Shown here piece by piece: positions 33,793 through 42,288 of a stretch of DNA of 64,000 bases (its first letter is position 1; each line of letters begins with the position of its first letter). The stretch is taken from positions 5,703,501 to 5,767,500 of the forward strand of contig NC_009523.1 in assembly GCF_000016665.1 (NCBI RefSeq). The letters are read 5' to 3'. Under the pieces are notes generated by a model that was not told the DNA's origin, did no database searches, and saw only the letters and a list, made by a program, of their open reading frames with translations. Origin of the DNA: Roseiflexus sp. RS-1. Lineage in GTDB: Bacteria; Chloroflexota; Chloroflexia; Chloroflexales; Roseiflexaceae. Position numbers and translations under genes: made by a program.

Positions 33793-33811
33793 GGAAGCGC
33801 TTCCTAAATAT
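33793..33811 (-). promoter_or_regulatory. nrdJ promoter -10 with LacI-type palindrome at the start site
   Basis: On the minus strand TATATT (33806-33811) is followed directly by the perfect 12-bp palindrome GGAAGCGCTTCC (33793-33804), which would cover the transcription start. The palindrome resembles LacI-family operators. The -35 is poor. Confidence 0.5.
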
Positions 33812-33938
33812 AGCGCGGCAAGAATAGCACAGACAGGCGCGCGTGTCAAGGTGCAAGGCAAACGAAAGAAAATCTTTACACCTGATAGTAGATACGGCGA
33901 ACTGCACAAAAACTTACGATGTACTGTAGAAAAAGCGG

Positions 33939-33944
33939 TATAAT
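33939..33944 (+). promoter_or_regulatory. -10 box of a probable leaderless transcript
   Basis: TATAAT lies 11 bases before the GTG start at 33956, so transcription would begin within about 5 bases of the start codon. Confidence 0.55.
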
Positions 33945-33955
33945 ATCTCGAACCT

Positions 33956-36514
33956 GTGCGCATCTGTCCCAAACGGCGCCTGGGGGCGATCTGTCCGGTT
34001 TGCCTGTATCACAGCACTGCGTTGAAGTGCCATCGAGCCATTGCGGGCCAGTTGCTTCGTTCGGCCCCGATTGCCGGTCTCGCAGCATTTGGCATTGGTC
34101 ATCTCCCGCTGACGGAAATCTATGTCGAGCGGGCGGTTGTTCCTGTGCGCGACAGTGCAGGTTCTCCCCAGACACTCGCCGATCTTGCGCGCATACCGCG
34201 CGCGCGCCTGGCGCTCGAAGGGGGCGCTGGCAGCGGGAAGAGCATGGCGGTGCGTCGCCTGGCGCTGGCATGCGCCGCGGCAGTCACGGGAGAACCGGAG
34301 GGCGCCGCAACTCCGCTCGTCGATTGGTCGCTGCCGATTCCGCTGCCCGTCGTGATCGAGATGCCGTCGCAGATCGATCCGGGCGCCGATCCCCGGTCGC
34401 TGATTGAAGCGCAGTTGCACGTAAACGATCTTGCGACGCACGCAGGAATGGTGCTGCAGGCGCTCCACGCTGGCGAGGCGCTGGTGGTTATCGATGGCGT
34501 GACGCCATACAACGCGCCGGTCGTCACGCAGATCGTCGCCGCTTTTCCTGCCAACCGCTATGTGTGCGCCTGTCGCCCGTATGCGACTGCCGACCTGCCG
34601 CCGGGGCGTCTGCTGCACGCTCATGGGTTCCAGTTGGTGCATTTCGCACCCCTTGAGCGCGCCCATGTCGATGAGATGGTCGCCCGCCTGTTGACCGCAC
34701 TCAGCCGACGCCGGGTTGTGCGCGATCAGGCCGTGCAGGTCGGCGCGCCAACGGCGCCGCAGCGGGGCGGGTCGATTGCCGAACAGATCGCCGATCTTCA
34801 GGGGCGACTGCTGATCGACGACGGGTTGCGCGCGTTGACCTTCGAGCCGCTCGCGCTGGCGATTGCGGTTGTTGCCGACGCGGACGGACAGACGCTCCCG
34901 GCAGCGCGCGCCGTGGTCTACCAGCGCGCGCTGGCTGCGCTGTGGGGCGAAGCAGCGCCGCCCGTCGCCGCGCTTGCTCCACTGGCGCTGGCGCTGCAAC
35001 GTGCGACCGACGATGATGCGCATCCGGCGACGCTGACCCGCCCGATCGTCGAGCGACTGGTGCGCGATGGCGCGCCGGACGCCGATGATGCGCAGGTAGC
35101 GGCGATTATCGAGCGTGCGCTTGATGTCGGGTTGCTCGTCGATCCCGAACGCGATACGCCTCCGCAGGCATACACGATGCCGCAGCGCGCGCTGCGCATG
35201 TTTCTGGCGGCGCATGCCCTGGCGCGCGCCGCCGACTTTGAGGCGACGATTGCGCCCTATGTTGATACCCCGACCTGGCACGAAACGCTGACACTCGCGC
35301 TGTGGCTGCGCACCAGCGATCCCTCGTTGCAGCCTTCCCGCCACACTGAGAAGGAGGAAGACGCCGGCGCTGCGACGCTGTGGCATCTGATCGGACGACC
35401 AGACCGCAACCGGGACGCAGGAGATGCAGGCGCTGCAAAGAAGAAACCGTCACGGCAATCGGCAAAACCTGCGCGCCATGCCCTCCGACCCGGCGCCGGC
35501 GCTTCAACCGCGCGTCCTGAACAGGCGGCGCTCCTGGCAGCCTCCTGCCTGGAAGCAATCGACCCGCAGCGTTACCCGGACGTGCTGCGTGAGGTTCAGC
35601 AGCGCCTGTTGACGATGATCGCCGATCTGACCGTTGCGGTTGAGGATCGGGTGCGTGCTGGACTGATGCTCGGTCGCCTGGGCGACCCGCGATTTGCCGA
35701 TCCACTGCCGCCGCTGGCGCAGATTGACGCTGGCGTTTTCGTGTTTGGCGCCAATGATGCACCCTACGACGAAGAACGACCGGCGCAGCGGATCGATCTG
35801 CCCTCGTATCAGATCGGCGTCTACCCGGTCACCAATGCGGAGTACGCGCGTTTCCTGGCGGCGCGCCCTGGACATCCCAAACCGCACTACTGGTACGATC
35901 CGCGCTTCAACAATCCTGCTCAGCCTGTGGTTGGGGTGACGTGGCATGACGCCGTGGCGTATGCCGCATGGCTGACCCGCACCCTGGCAGCCGAGGGGCG
36001 TCTCCCGGCAGGCATGGTCGTTCGCCTGCCGCTCGAAACCGAGTGGGAGAAGGCGGCGACCTGGGGACCCCGCGCGCGTGCGAAACGTCGCTTTCCCTGG
36101 GGCGACCACTGGATCGCCGGAATTGCGAATGTCGCCGAGACCCGCGCCGGACCGGATGGACGATCGCGCTGGGCGACGACGCCGGTGGGATGCTTCCCCG
36201 GCAGTGTCAGTCCCTACGGCGTTCACGATTTGATCGGGAATGTCTGGGAATGGACAGCGAGCAGCATCGACGCTCCGCCACGACGAAGCGACATGGCGGG
36301 CGGAGCGCGAACCACGCTCTCGGAACGACTCCACGGCGACCCGTCCAGCGCAACCGGATCGGAAAAGCGACGGCACTACATTCTGCGCGGATCGTCGTTC
36401 AACTCCACCACCGCCCACGCACGCGCCACGTATCGCGGCAGCCACCTTCCACCGGACTACTGGCGCTACAACATCGGCTTCCGCATCGTCATCGCCCGAC
36501 CGATCGCCGACTAG
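33956..36514 (+). CDS. NACHT-like NTPase fused to a formylglycine-enzyme-like (FGE/SUMF1) domain
   Basis: 852 aa. The N-terminus has four Cys (4, 13, 16, 25) that could form a zinc ribbon. Residues about 80-320 are a P-loop NTPase: GGAGSGKS (Walker A, about 89-96), VVIDGV (Walker B) and YVCACRP, in the NACHT/STAND arrangement. A helical region follows. Residues about 585-850 are an FGE-sulfatase domain (VFVFGANDAPYDEERPAQ, YPVTNAEYARFLAA, LPLETEWEKAA, GNVWEWTAS, NIGFRIV). The active-site Cys pair of true FGE is absent: the segment after ILRGSSFN has none. A C-type-lectin-like binding role is therefore likelier than formylglycine synthesis. GTG start, probably leaderless. Confidence 0.82.
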   Translation: MRICPKRRLGAICPVCLYHSTALKCHRAIAGQLLRSAPIAGLAAFGIGHLPLTEIYVERAVVPVRDSAGSPQTLADLARIPRARLALEGGAGSGKSMAVRRLALACAAAVTGEPEGAATPLVDWSLPIPLPVVIEMPSQIDPGADPRSLIEAQLHVNDLATHAGMVLQALHAGEALVVIDGVTPYNAPVVTQIVAAFPANRYVCACRPYATADLPPGRLLHAHGFQLVHFAPLERAHVDEMVARLLTALSRRRVVRDQAVQVGAPTAPQRGGSIAEQIADLQGRLLIDDGLRALTFEPLALAIAVVADADGQTLPAARAVVYQRALAALWGEAAPPVAALAPLALALQRATDDDAHPATLTRPIVERLVRDGAPDADDAQVAAIIERALDVGLLVDPERDTPPQAYTMPQRALRMFLAAHALARAADFEATIAPYVDTPTWHETLTLALWLRTSDPSLQPSRHTEKEEDAGAATLWHLIGRPDRNRDAGDAGAAKKKPSRQSAKPARHALRPGAGASTARPEQAALLAASCLEAIDPQRYPDVLREVQQRLLTMIADLTVAVEDRVRAGLMLGRLGDPRFADPLPPLAQIDAGVFVFGANDAPYDEERPAQRIDLPSYQIGVYPVTNAEYARFLAARPGHPKPHYWYDPRFNNPAQPVVGVTWHDAVAYAAWLTRTLAAEGRLPAGMVVRLPLETEWEKAATWGPRARAKRRFPWGDHWIAGIANVAETRAGPDGRSRWATTPVGCFPGSVSPYGVHDLIGNVWEWTASSIDAPPRRSDMAGGARTTLSERLHGDPSSATGSEKRRHYILRGSSFNSTTAHARATYRGSHLPPDYWRYNIGFRIVIARPIAD

Positions 36515-36628
36515 CGCCGCCAGATGTCCCGCCTCCGCGCAGACATCCGCCCACTTCCGCTATAACGTACAACTGTGCGGCAGAGCGCTTCGCTCATCGC
36601 CAGAGATCATACCGGAGGAAGAGCTATC

Positions 36629-37825
36629 GTGAACATCGCTTTCATCGATTCGTGGGTTCAATCAAGTGCAGAAGGGAGCGGCACCGCCGTTGCAATCGGC
36701 GGACTGCAACGCACACTCCAGCAGCGCGGCGTCCAGGTCACGCGCCTGACGCCCATCCAGCCCTGGCCCCGCAACCTGACAGTGCGCCGACTGTTGTTCA
36801 ACCTGTATGTGCCAGCGCTCCTCAATCGCCTGCGGTACGATCTTGTCGTTGGCTTCGACATCGATGGTTTTCTCTGGTCGAAGCGCGCACGACGCACCCC
36901 GTATCTGGTGAGCATCAAGGGGGTTCTGGCGGAAGAAGCGCGCCAGGAACGGGGCTTCGTGCGGCGCCTGCTCTGGTCGCTATCACGGCTCGAAAGGATC
37001 AACGCGCGCAATGCCGATGGCGTCATTACGACCTCGGCATACTGCCGGGAAGCGATCCGGCGACACTACGGCGTAGCGCATCAACGGGTGCAGCTAGTTC
37101 CTGAAGGGATCGATCTGGCGCGCTGGCAACGCATTGCGCAGGCGACGCCCCGCCGCAGCGACGGCGCAACGATCCTCTGTGTGGCGCGCCAGTACCCGCG
37201 CAAGCATATTGCAGACCTGTTACGCGCCATGCCACTGGTTCGTGCGGCTGTTCCCGCAGCGCGTGCGGTGATTGTCGGCGATGGACCGGAACACGCCCGC
37301 CTGCGCGCGCTTGCCGCTGAACTGCGCCTCGGCGCAGCGGTGAACCTGGTCGGCGCCATTCCTGATGACGACGTGGTGGCGCAGATGTACTTCCAGGCCG
37401 ACGTGTTCTGCCTGCCGAGCGTGCAGGAAGGGTTCGGCATCGTCTTTCTCGAAGCCATGGCCAGCGGTTTGCCGATCGTTGCAACCACTGCCGCAGCAAT
37501 CCCCGAAGTCGTGCCGCATCGCCGCGCCGGATTGCTCGTGCCGCCAGGCGACGTCGGCGCACTGGCGGAAGCGCTGATCGAACTGCTGCGCAACCCGGAT
37601 CAGCGCGCAGCGTATGGCGCCTTCGGTCGAATGCAGGTCGAAGGGTATGACTGGAACGTGGTCGCCGACCGGTTCATCGAGCAGGTCGAGCCGTTCGTTG
37701 GTGGAACTGCGGCGCATCCAGCCGGGCAGGGCGACTCGAGAGAACTTGACAAAGTAGATAAAGTTGCCTATGATTATACCAGGAAATCTGTCAAAGTCAC
37801 TCAAGGAACGCAGGTATGTCCGTAA
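36629..37825 (+). CDS. glycosyltransferase family 4
   Basis: 398 aa GT-B enzyme. GTG start with GGAGGAAGAG upstream; the product begins with NIAFIDSWVQSSAEGSGTAVAIGGL (acceptor side). The C-terminal domain has the GT4 signature: ILCVARQYPRKHI, VIVGDGPE, and PSVQEGFGIVFLEAMASGLPIVATTAAAIPEVV with the nucleotide-sugar EGFG-x3-LE motif. It transfers a hexose from a nucleotide sugar to a lipid, polysaccharide or small acceptor. The last 30 residues are atypical because the frame runs through the promoter of the next gene. Confidence 0.88.
   Translation: MNIAFIDSWVQSSAEGSGTAVAIGGLQRTLQQRGVQVTRLTPIQPWPRNLTVRRLLFNLYVPALLNRLRYDLVVGFDIDGFLWSKRARRTPYLVSIKGVLAEEARQERGFVRRLLWSLSRLERINARNADGVITTSAYCREAIRRHYGVAHQRVQLVPEGIDLARWQRIAQATPRRSDGATILCVARQYPRKHIADLLRAMPLVRAAVPAARAVIVGDGPEHARLRALAAELRLGAAVNLVGAIPDDDVVAQMYFQADVFCLPSVQEGFGIVFLEAMASGLPIVATTAAAIPEVVPHRRAGLLVPPGDVGALAEALIELLRNPDQRAAYGAFGRMQVEGYDWNVVADRFIEQVEPFVGGTAAHPAGQGDSRELDKVDKVAYDYTRKSVKVTQGTQVCP
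37746..37774 (+). promoter_or_regulatory. sigma-70 promoter of the DUF4395/thioredoxin pair
   Basis: TTGACA (37746-37751), a 17-base spacer and TATGAT (37769-37774), inside the 3' end of the glycosyltransferase gene and 41 bases before the DUF4395 start. Confidence 0.75.
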
Positions 37826-38262
37826 ACCAGAATCACGTGACCCTGCCTGGATTCGACCGCACTGCGCTACGGGTCAATCAGGCAGCGATGATCGTCCTCT
37901 TGCTTGCAGCATTCGTCGCCAATATGCCATGGCTGGCAGCAACAACAGCAATCATCATGGCGCTTGGTGCGATCTCACCTTCACTGGCGCTGTTCCAGCG
38001 TCTCTACCGGGATGTGTTGCGCCCTGCCGGATTGCTGCGACCCGATATTCATCAGGAAGATGCGGCGCCGCACCGTTTTGCACAGGGGATGGGGGCGACG
38101 GTGCTCATTCTGGCAAGTCTTGCGTTGTTTCTCGGTGCACCGACGGTTGGATGGGCGCTGGCGCTGCTGGTCGTTGCGCTTGCGGCGATCAACCTGGTGT
38201 TCGGCTTCTGCGTCGGATGCTTCATTTTCTTCCAGATTCAGCGCCTGGCGCACAGCCGGTAG
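37816..38262 (+). CDS. DUF4395 family membrane protein
   Basis: 148 aa with about four membrane helices (VNQAAMIVLLLAAFVANMPWLAA, ATVLILASLALFLG, LALLVVALAAINLVFGFCVGCFIFF). FGFCVGC near the C-terminus is the family's conserved Cys pair. The neighbouring thioredoxin-like gene suggests a membrane thiol-redox pair. AAGGA precedes the ATG; overlaps the glycosyltransferase gene by 10 bases. Confidence 0.85.
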   Translation: MSVNQNHVTLPGFDRTALRVNQAAMIVLLLAAFVANMPWLAATTAIIMALGAISPSLALFQRLYRDVLRPAGLLRPDIHQEDAAPHRFAQGMGATVLILASLALFLGAPTVGWALALLVVALAAINLVFGFCVGCFIFFQIQRLAHSR

Positions 38263-38301
38263 CCGGACTGTTTCACCTTGTGTCGAATGCGCTTCTGAAA
38301 G

Positions 38302-38757
38302 ATGATTGAACGACTACTGATCATTGTCGCTGTTGCTGGGATGATTGCGCTGGCGTGGATGGCGATCCGTGCATGGCGCTCACACCACTTGCGCTCTCTT
38401 GCCCGCAGGACGCCATTCGCGGGGATCATTCCGCCGGGTAAGCCCGCCGTGGTTGGCTTTTCGACCCCTGGCTGCGTTGAGTGTCGCACCCGTCAGGCGC
38501 CGGCACTGGCGCGCCTGAGCGCCAATCTGGGCGATCAGGCGACGGTGCGCACCCTGCCAGTGTCGGAGTATCCGCTCCTGGTCGACCAGCTCGGCATCCT
38601 GACCGCTCCCGCGACCGTGGTTATCGACGCAACAGGAGTGGTGCGCTTCGTGAACCTGGGATTCGCCGACGCAGAGAAACTGGCCACCCAGGTGAACAGT
38701 ATTGCCCATCCGGTTCAGAGCAACCCCGATCCTCAGACAGTCGCGTGCCGGGGGTAG
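38302..38757 (+). CDS. membrane-anchored thioredoxin-like protein
   Basis: 151 aa. An N-terminal helix (LLIIVAVAGMIALAWMAIRAW) anchors a thioredoxin fold whose active site is STPGCVECRTRQAP: CVEC rather than the usual CGPC. The cis-Pro is in LTAPATVVIDATG. It probably passes electrons to or from the adjacent DUF4395 protein at the membrane. No clear ribosome site; the gap to DUF4395 is 39 bases. Confidence 0.85.
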   Translation: MIERLLIIVAVAGMIALAWMAIRAWRSHHLRSLARRTPFAGIIPPGKPAVVGFSTPGCVECRTRQAPALARLSANLGDQATVRTLPVSEYPLLVDQLGILTAPATVVIDATGVVRFVNLGFADAEKLATQVNSIAHPVQSNPDPQTVACRG

Positions 38758-38787
38758 CGTTCCTGCCACAGGCGACCCCCGCGCGCA

Positions 38788-39546
38788 TTATTGATCCGGC
38801 ATCATCCGCAGACGACGCAACCAGCGCTGTGAATACCCGAAGACCCGTGCCCCAAACGCGCCACCCGCGACGACCAGGCGCATACGTCCGAGCGCCTGGA
38901 GATCCGCCTGGCGTCGTAATGCCGCGCGCATCTGCGCATCCTTTGTCTGTATCAGCGTCACTGCCTGATCCCAGACATCACGACGCCAGTTGCGGATCAG
39001 GCGGGCAGTGCACCACTCATCGAGCCGACCACATGCGACGTCTACGACACCCATCGCGGGGGAGTAGCGTTTCAGCACATGATCCTGTACACTATCGATA
39101 GTTTCTCCGATGATCGTGTTCACCAGCAGATAATCGTCGAGCCTGGATTGGCGCACCTGGAGCGTCAGATCGTCCCATTCGTCGTGCAGCATATCATCGA
39201 GCGCCAGCACCAGATCGCAGTTGATGTGCGCGTTGACGCCAAGCAAAAGGTGCACCAGCGGCGGCATCTCCGGCACACGGGTCAGATCATGCGCCTGTCT
39301 CCAGACTTCGGGCAACCATCCAACGTTGTGCTCATACGCTTCCAGTGCGATAAAATAGTACTCAGCAAAATTGTGCACGAGCAGGTGTACCCAACTATTG
39401 TCATCAAACCGACCTGCATCAATGCCATCAAGCATGTTGCGCGTCATCAGGGCGTAGCACGCCAGAAAGATCGCTCTCCGATCACCATTCGTCTCCCACG
39501 TATCGATACTTGTCTTCATACGATCGAGCAGCGCGTGATGTGTCAT
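38788..39546 (-). CDS. DUF5995 family protein
   Basis: 252 aa, all-helical. LLLGVNAHINCDLVLAL near residue 100 is the family hallmark with its His residues; other conserved parts are LVHNFAEYYFIALEAY and WRRDVWDQAV. No signal peptide or membrane helix is clear. Biochemical role unknown. Single gene on the minus strand. Confidence 0.75.
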   Translation of the reverse strand: MTHHALLDRMKTSIDTWETNGDRRAIFLACYALMTRNMLDGIDAGRFDDNSWVHLLVHNFAEYYFIALEAYEHNVGWLPEVWRQAHDLTRVPEMPPLVHLLLGVNAHINCDLVLALDDMLHDEWDDLTLQVRQSRLDDYLLVNTIIGETIDSVQDHVLKRYSPAMGVVDVACGRLDEWCTARLIRNWRRDVWDQAVTLIQTKDAQMRAALRRQADLQALGRMRLVVAGGAFGARVFGYSQRWLRRLRMMPDQ

Positions 39547-39634
39547 GCCACCCCCTTTTCAGACGATCAGCGTCGGTTTACCGGCAGCGGATCGCGCAGC
39601 GAAATATCGGATCTCTCGTGAAAGGAGCCTCTCA

Positions 39635-40123
39635 ATGGATGCCGGTGCAGAATTGCGAACCCAACTGACCCGCATGCTGACCGAACGCCAGGCGCACATG
39701 ATCTTCGAGGACGCCGTCGCCGGTTTTCCTGAAACGCATATCAACGCCCGACTGCCGAACTGCCCGTATACCTTCTGGCATCTGCTCGAACATCTGCGCA
39801 TCTGTCAGCGCGACATTCTGGAGTACATCCGATCCGACCATTACACCTGGCCCACGTTCCCCGACGATCTCTGGCCCGACCAATCGGCGACGACCGATCT
39901 CGTCGGCTGGAACCGCACGATTGAACAGTTTCTTGCCGACCAGAAGCAACTGGTGGCTATTATCAACGATCCCGATGTCGATCTGTTTGCGCCATTGCCG
40001 AATAGCGGCGAATACCGACACACGATCCTGCGCGAGATTAACATTATTGCGACCCACAATTCGTACCACATCGGCGAACTGGCGATCATGCGCAGCGTGA
40101 TGAACCTGTGGCCCCCAGAGTAG
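39635..40123 (+). CDS. DinB-family protein
   Basis: 162 aa four-helix bundle. The His triad of DinB/YfiT metalloproteins is visible: HLLEHLRICQRDI (about residue 50) and THNSYHIGELAIMR (about 135-148). Members are metal-dependent and many are thiol (bacillithiol or mycothiol) transferases; the substrate here is unknown. AAAGGAG fixes the start at 39635. It converges with cobS, ending 4 bases away. Confidence 0.85.
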   Translation: MDAGAELRTQLTRMLTERQAHMIFEDAVAGFPETHINARLPNCPYTFWHLLEHLRICQRDILEYIRSDHYTWPTFPDDLWPDQSATTDLVGWNRTIEQFLADQKQLVAIINDPDVDLFAPLPNSGEYRHTILREINIIATHNSYHIGELAIMRSVMNLWPPE

Positions 40124-40127
40124 TGCA

Positions 40128-40934
40128 TCACGTCGCCAGCAGACGCATCGGCGCGCTCAACGTCAGGGTTGCCAGGGCCACGACTTCGGCGATCTCGCAC
40201 AGCGCCCCATAGGTGTCGCCGGTCAACCCGCCCAGATCGCGTGTCCACCAGCGCCCCAGCAGGTGGGTGACCATCCAGACCAGCGCCAGCGCGATCAGGC
40301 CGCCAACGCCGCCCACAATCAGCGCCAGTGCCAGCGTTGCGACGCTGGCGCCAGCAAAATCACCGGGACGCAGATACGACTGAAAGGTGCGTCCCAGTCC
40401 CCCTTCGCGCGCCGGCGGAAAGCGCACAATGCCGTACACGTCCGCCCAGCGCCCAAGCACCGGCGCCAGCACGACCGCCGTGAGCCAGGCGTCCCCGGCG
40501 CCTGCCAGAAACGCCGCTTTCAATCCCAGCACCGCCGCCAGCGCCAGCGCCCCCATCACCCCTATCCGACTGTCGCGCATGATCTCCAGTTTGCGTTCAC
40601 GCGAACGCCAGCTCATCACCCCATCAAAGGTGTCGCTCAAGCCGTCAAGGTGCATTCCCGCCGTCAACACCCCCCAGGCGACCACCAGGACAACCGCGCG
40701 TACCGTTTCGTTCCATAGCACGCCAGCGCCCCAACCAACCGCAGCGAGTATGCCTCCGATCACCAGACCGGCAATCGGGAAATAGCGGATTGATTGCGGG
40801 ATCGCTTCCTCGCTCATTGGCGGCAAACCCGGAACGGGAAGAATGGTAAGAAAACGCAGCGCCTCGCCGATGGGAGCGAACGGTCCCCACCAGTTGCGCG
40901 GCGCACGCTGTGATGTGGTATCCTCGGATGACAC
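40128..40934 (-). CDS. cobS: adenosylcobinamide-GDP ribazoletransferase (cobalamin synthase)
   Basis: 268 aa integral membrane enzyme that joins adenosylcobinamide-GDP to alpha-ribazole, the last assembly step of B12. ALRFLTILPVPG at the start, GMHLDGLSDTFDGVMS with the Asp-rich metal site, MRDSRIGVMGALAL and GLTGDTYGALCEIAEV at the end are all diagnostic. The GTG at 40934 is chosen because longer starts would run into the divergent SMR gene. B12 made here would feed the class II reductase encoded at 31297. Confidence 0.9.
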   Translation of the reverse strand: MSSEDTTSQRAPRNWWGPFAPIGEALRFLTILPVPGLPPMSEEAIPQSIRYFPIAGLVIGGILAAVGWGAGVLWNETVRAVVLVVAWGVLTAGMHLDGLSDTFDGVMSWRSRERKLEIMRDSRIGVMGALALAAVLGLKAAFLAGAGDAWLTAVVLAPVLGRWADVYGIVRFPPAREGGLGRTFQSYLRPGDFAGASVATLALALIVGGVGGLIALALVWMVTHLLGRWWTRDLGGLTGDTYGALCEIAEVVALATLTLSAPMRLLAT

Positions 40935-40966
40935 GATGCGTACTCTTGTCTCAATAAGGGGGTGAT

Positions 40967-41299
40967 ATGGATCCTCGCGGGCTGGCGCTCCTCTTCGGCG
41001 CAATCGTATGCGAACTTATTGGAACGAGCGCCCTTAAAGCAACCGACGGCTTCACACGTCTGCTGCCAACCCTCCTGGTCATTGCCGGGTACGGAGCATC
41101 ATTCTACCTCATGTCGCTCAGTCTGCGCACCATTCCGCTCGGCATCGCCTATGCCATCTGGTCGGGTCTGGGCACGGCGGCTATCGCGGTCATCGGGGTG
41201 ATCGTGTGGCGCGAGCAGTTGAATACGGCGGGAGTCATCGGCATTGTGCTGATCATTATCGGTGTGATACTGCTGAATATGTTCGGCGGTGAACAGTAA
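40967..41299 (+). CDS. small multidrug resistance (SMR) family transporter
   Basis: 110 aa with four helices. The essential membrane Glu lies in AIVCELIGTSALKAT (residue 16), with the SMR motifs YAIWSGLGTAAIAVIGVIVWREQLN and a final GVILLNMFGG. Proton-coupled export of cations or guanidinium-type compounds is expected. GGGGGTG precedes the ATG; divergent from cobS. Confidence 0.93.
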   Translation: MDPRGLALLFGAIVCELIGTSALKATDGFTRLLPTLLVIAGYGASFYLMSLSLRTIPLGIAYAIWSGLGTAAIAVIGVIVWREQLNTAGVIGIVLIIIGVILLNMFGGEQ

Positions 41300-41319
41300 A
41301 CCGCGCAGGGGTGTCGCCC

Positions 41320-41958
41320 TCAATCGTGTTCCTCACCGCTCCCCTGCTGCCTCAGGCGCGGCGTTTCATTGACCACGCGCATAATGATCGCGTCGCTGTT
41401 GTAGACATCGAGTGCTGTCAGACTGCCCGGATCGACGCGCCAGCGCCAGTGATCGGTCGGCGACAGACCGGTGACGTGGCACAGGATGAGCTGGATAGGG
41501 GTTGCATGGGTCACCACGAGGATGCGACCGCCGCGATGGTCGCGCAGCAGGGCATGCCATGCCTCCAGGATGCGGTCACTGACTTCAGCCAGGCTTTCAC
41601 CACCCTGCGCCCGTCCATGCAGCGGGTCGGCGAAGCGCGCAACCGCCTCGTCGGGGAAGCGCGCACGCACCTCAGCGTAGGTCAACCCTTCCCAGCGACC
41701 ATGGTTCGTTTCGCTCCAGCGCGCGTCTTCGATGACCGTCGTCGTCCGACCCCGCAGCACAACCGTTGCCGTGGCGCGCGTGCGCCCGGTCGGGCTGACG
41801 AACGCAACGGTGAAGGGAATGCGCCGGAGACGGCGCGCCAGCGCTTCCGCCTGTTGCATGCCAAACGATGTGAGCGGGCTATCGGCGATCCCCTGGTAGC
41901 GGCGTTGTTTGTTGAGCGTGGTCTGCCCGTGGCGAACGAGCCAGACGCTGGTGCGCAT
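41320..41958 (-). CDS. histidine phosphatase family protein (phosphoglycerate mutase-like)
   Basis: 212 aa from ATG 41958 (MRTSVWLVRHGQT). The catalytic RHG motif is at residues 9-11, with the second Arg in SPTGRTRATA, the Glu in WSETNHGRWEG and the second His in VVTHATPIQ. Broad phosphatases of this group include alpha-ribazole phosphatase (CobC); proximity to cobS makes that possible but they are not in one operon. A longer upstream frame adds an unconvincing 41 residues. Confidence 0.87.
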   Translation of the reverse strand: MRTSVWLVRHGQTTLNKQRRYQGIADSPLTSFGMQQAEALARRLRRIPFTVAFVSPTGRTRATATVVLRGRTTTVIEDARWSETNHGRWEGLTYAEVRARFPDEAVARFADPLHGRAQGGESLAEVSDRILEAWHALLRDHRGGRILVVTHATPIQLILCHVTGLSPTDHWRWRVDPGSLTALDVYNSDAIIMRVVNETPRLRQQGSGEEHD

Positions 41959-42111
41959 GTTCTGAATACCCCAAACATTCAGGTCATCTTCTCTGGCAAG
42001 GTACAGCGGGATTGTACCACGGGCGTCCCGTTCGCTGTGAAGCTGGAGGTCATCCCTAAGTTTATAATGAACTGAGCGCACGGTGCCAGATTACCTGCCT
42101 TATAGCGGAGT

Positions 42112-42260
42112 ATGACAGAGTTGTCTGCAATACAAGCCCATTAATCAAGCTGGCTGGAGTCGGGTTACTTGATCTTTTGCCACAGCTCTACGGCGCTATC
42201 TGGATCCCTGAGGCTGTGCGAGATGAGTATCTGGTTCGCGCAGACGTGCTGCGTTGCTGA
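42112..42260 (+). pseudogene. remnant of a PIN-domain (DUF3368-type) toxin
   Basis: From 42129 the frame reads NTSPLIKLAGVGLLDLLPQL then YGAIWIPEAVRDEYL, an unmistakable PIN/DUF3368 N-terminus, and stops at 42258 after about 44 codons instead of about 150. The ATG at 42112 is in the wrong frame, so one base appears lost near the start, and the C-terminal two-thirds are gone. Not expressed as a functional toxin; no antitoxin gene remains. Confidence 0.65.
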
Positions 42261-42275
42261 GGGTTTCTGTGATGC

Positions 42276-42281
42276 TATAAT
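42276..42281 (+). promoter_or_regulatory. -10 box of the UbiB-type kinase gene (leaderless)
   Basis: TATAAT with TTGCTG 16 bases upstream (42254-42259). Expected transcription start coincides with the GTG at 42289. Confidence 0.65.
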
Positions 42282-42288
42282 ACGACAT

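Larger units (their letters stand above)
33604..33955. other. nrdJ / NTPase divergent control region
   Basis: No gene. It contains, from left to right, the nrdJ leader, a DnaA box (33767-33775), a 12-bp palindrome (33793-33804), a candidate nrdJ -10 (33806-33811) and the promoter of the plus-strand NTPase gene (33939-33944). Confidence 0.6.

Noticed and set aside
35700-36514. FGE domain as a diversity-generating retroelement target
   Set aside because: No reverse transcriptase gene, accessory gene or template repeat occurs within the window; the fold alone is not enough.
40128-42081. A cobalamin gene cluster of cobS with the histidine phosphatase as cobC
   Set aside because: A divergent SMR gene lies between them and the phosphatase family is too broad to assign CobC without more B12 genes nearby.
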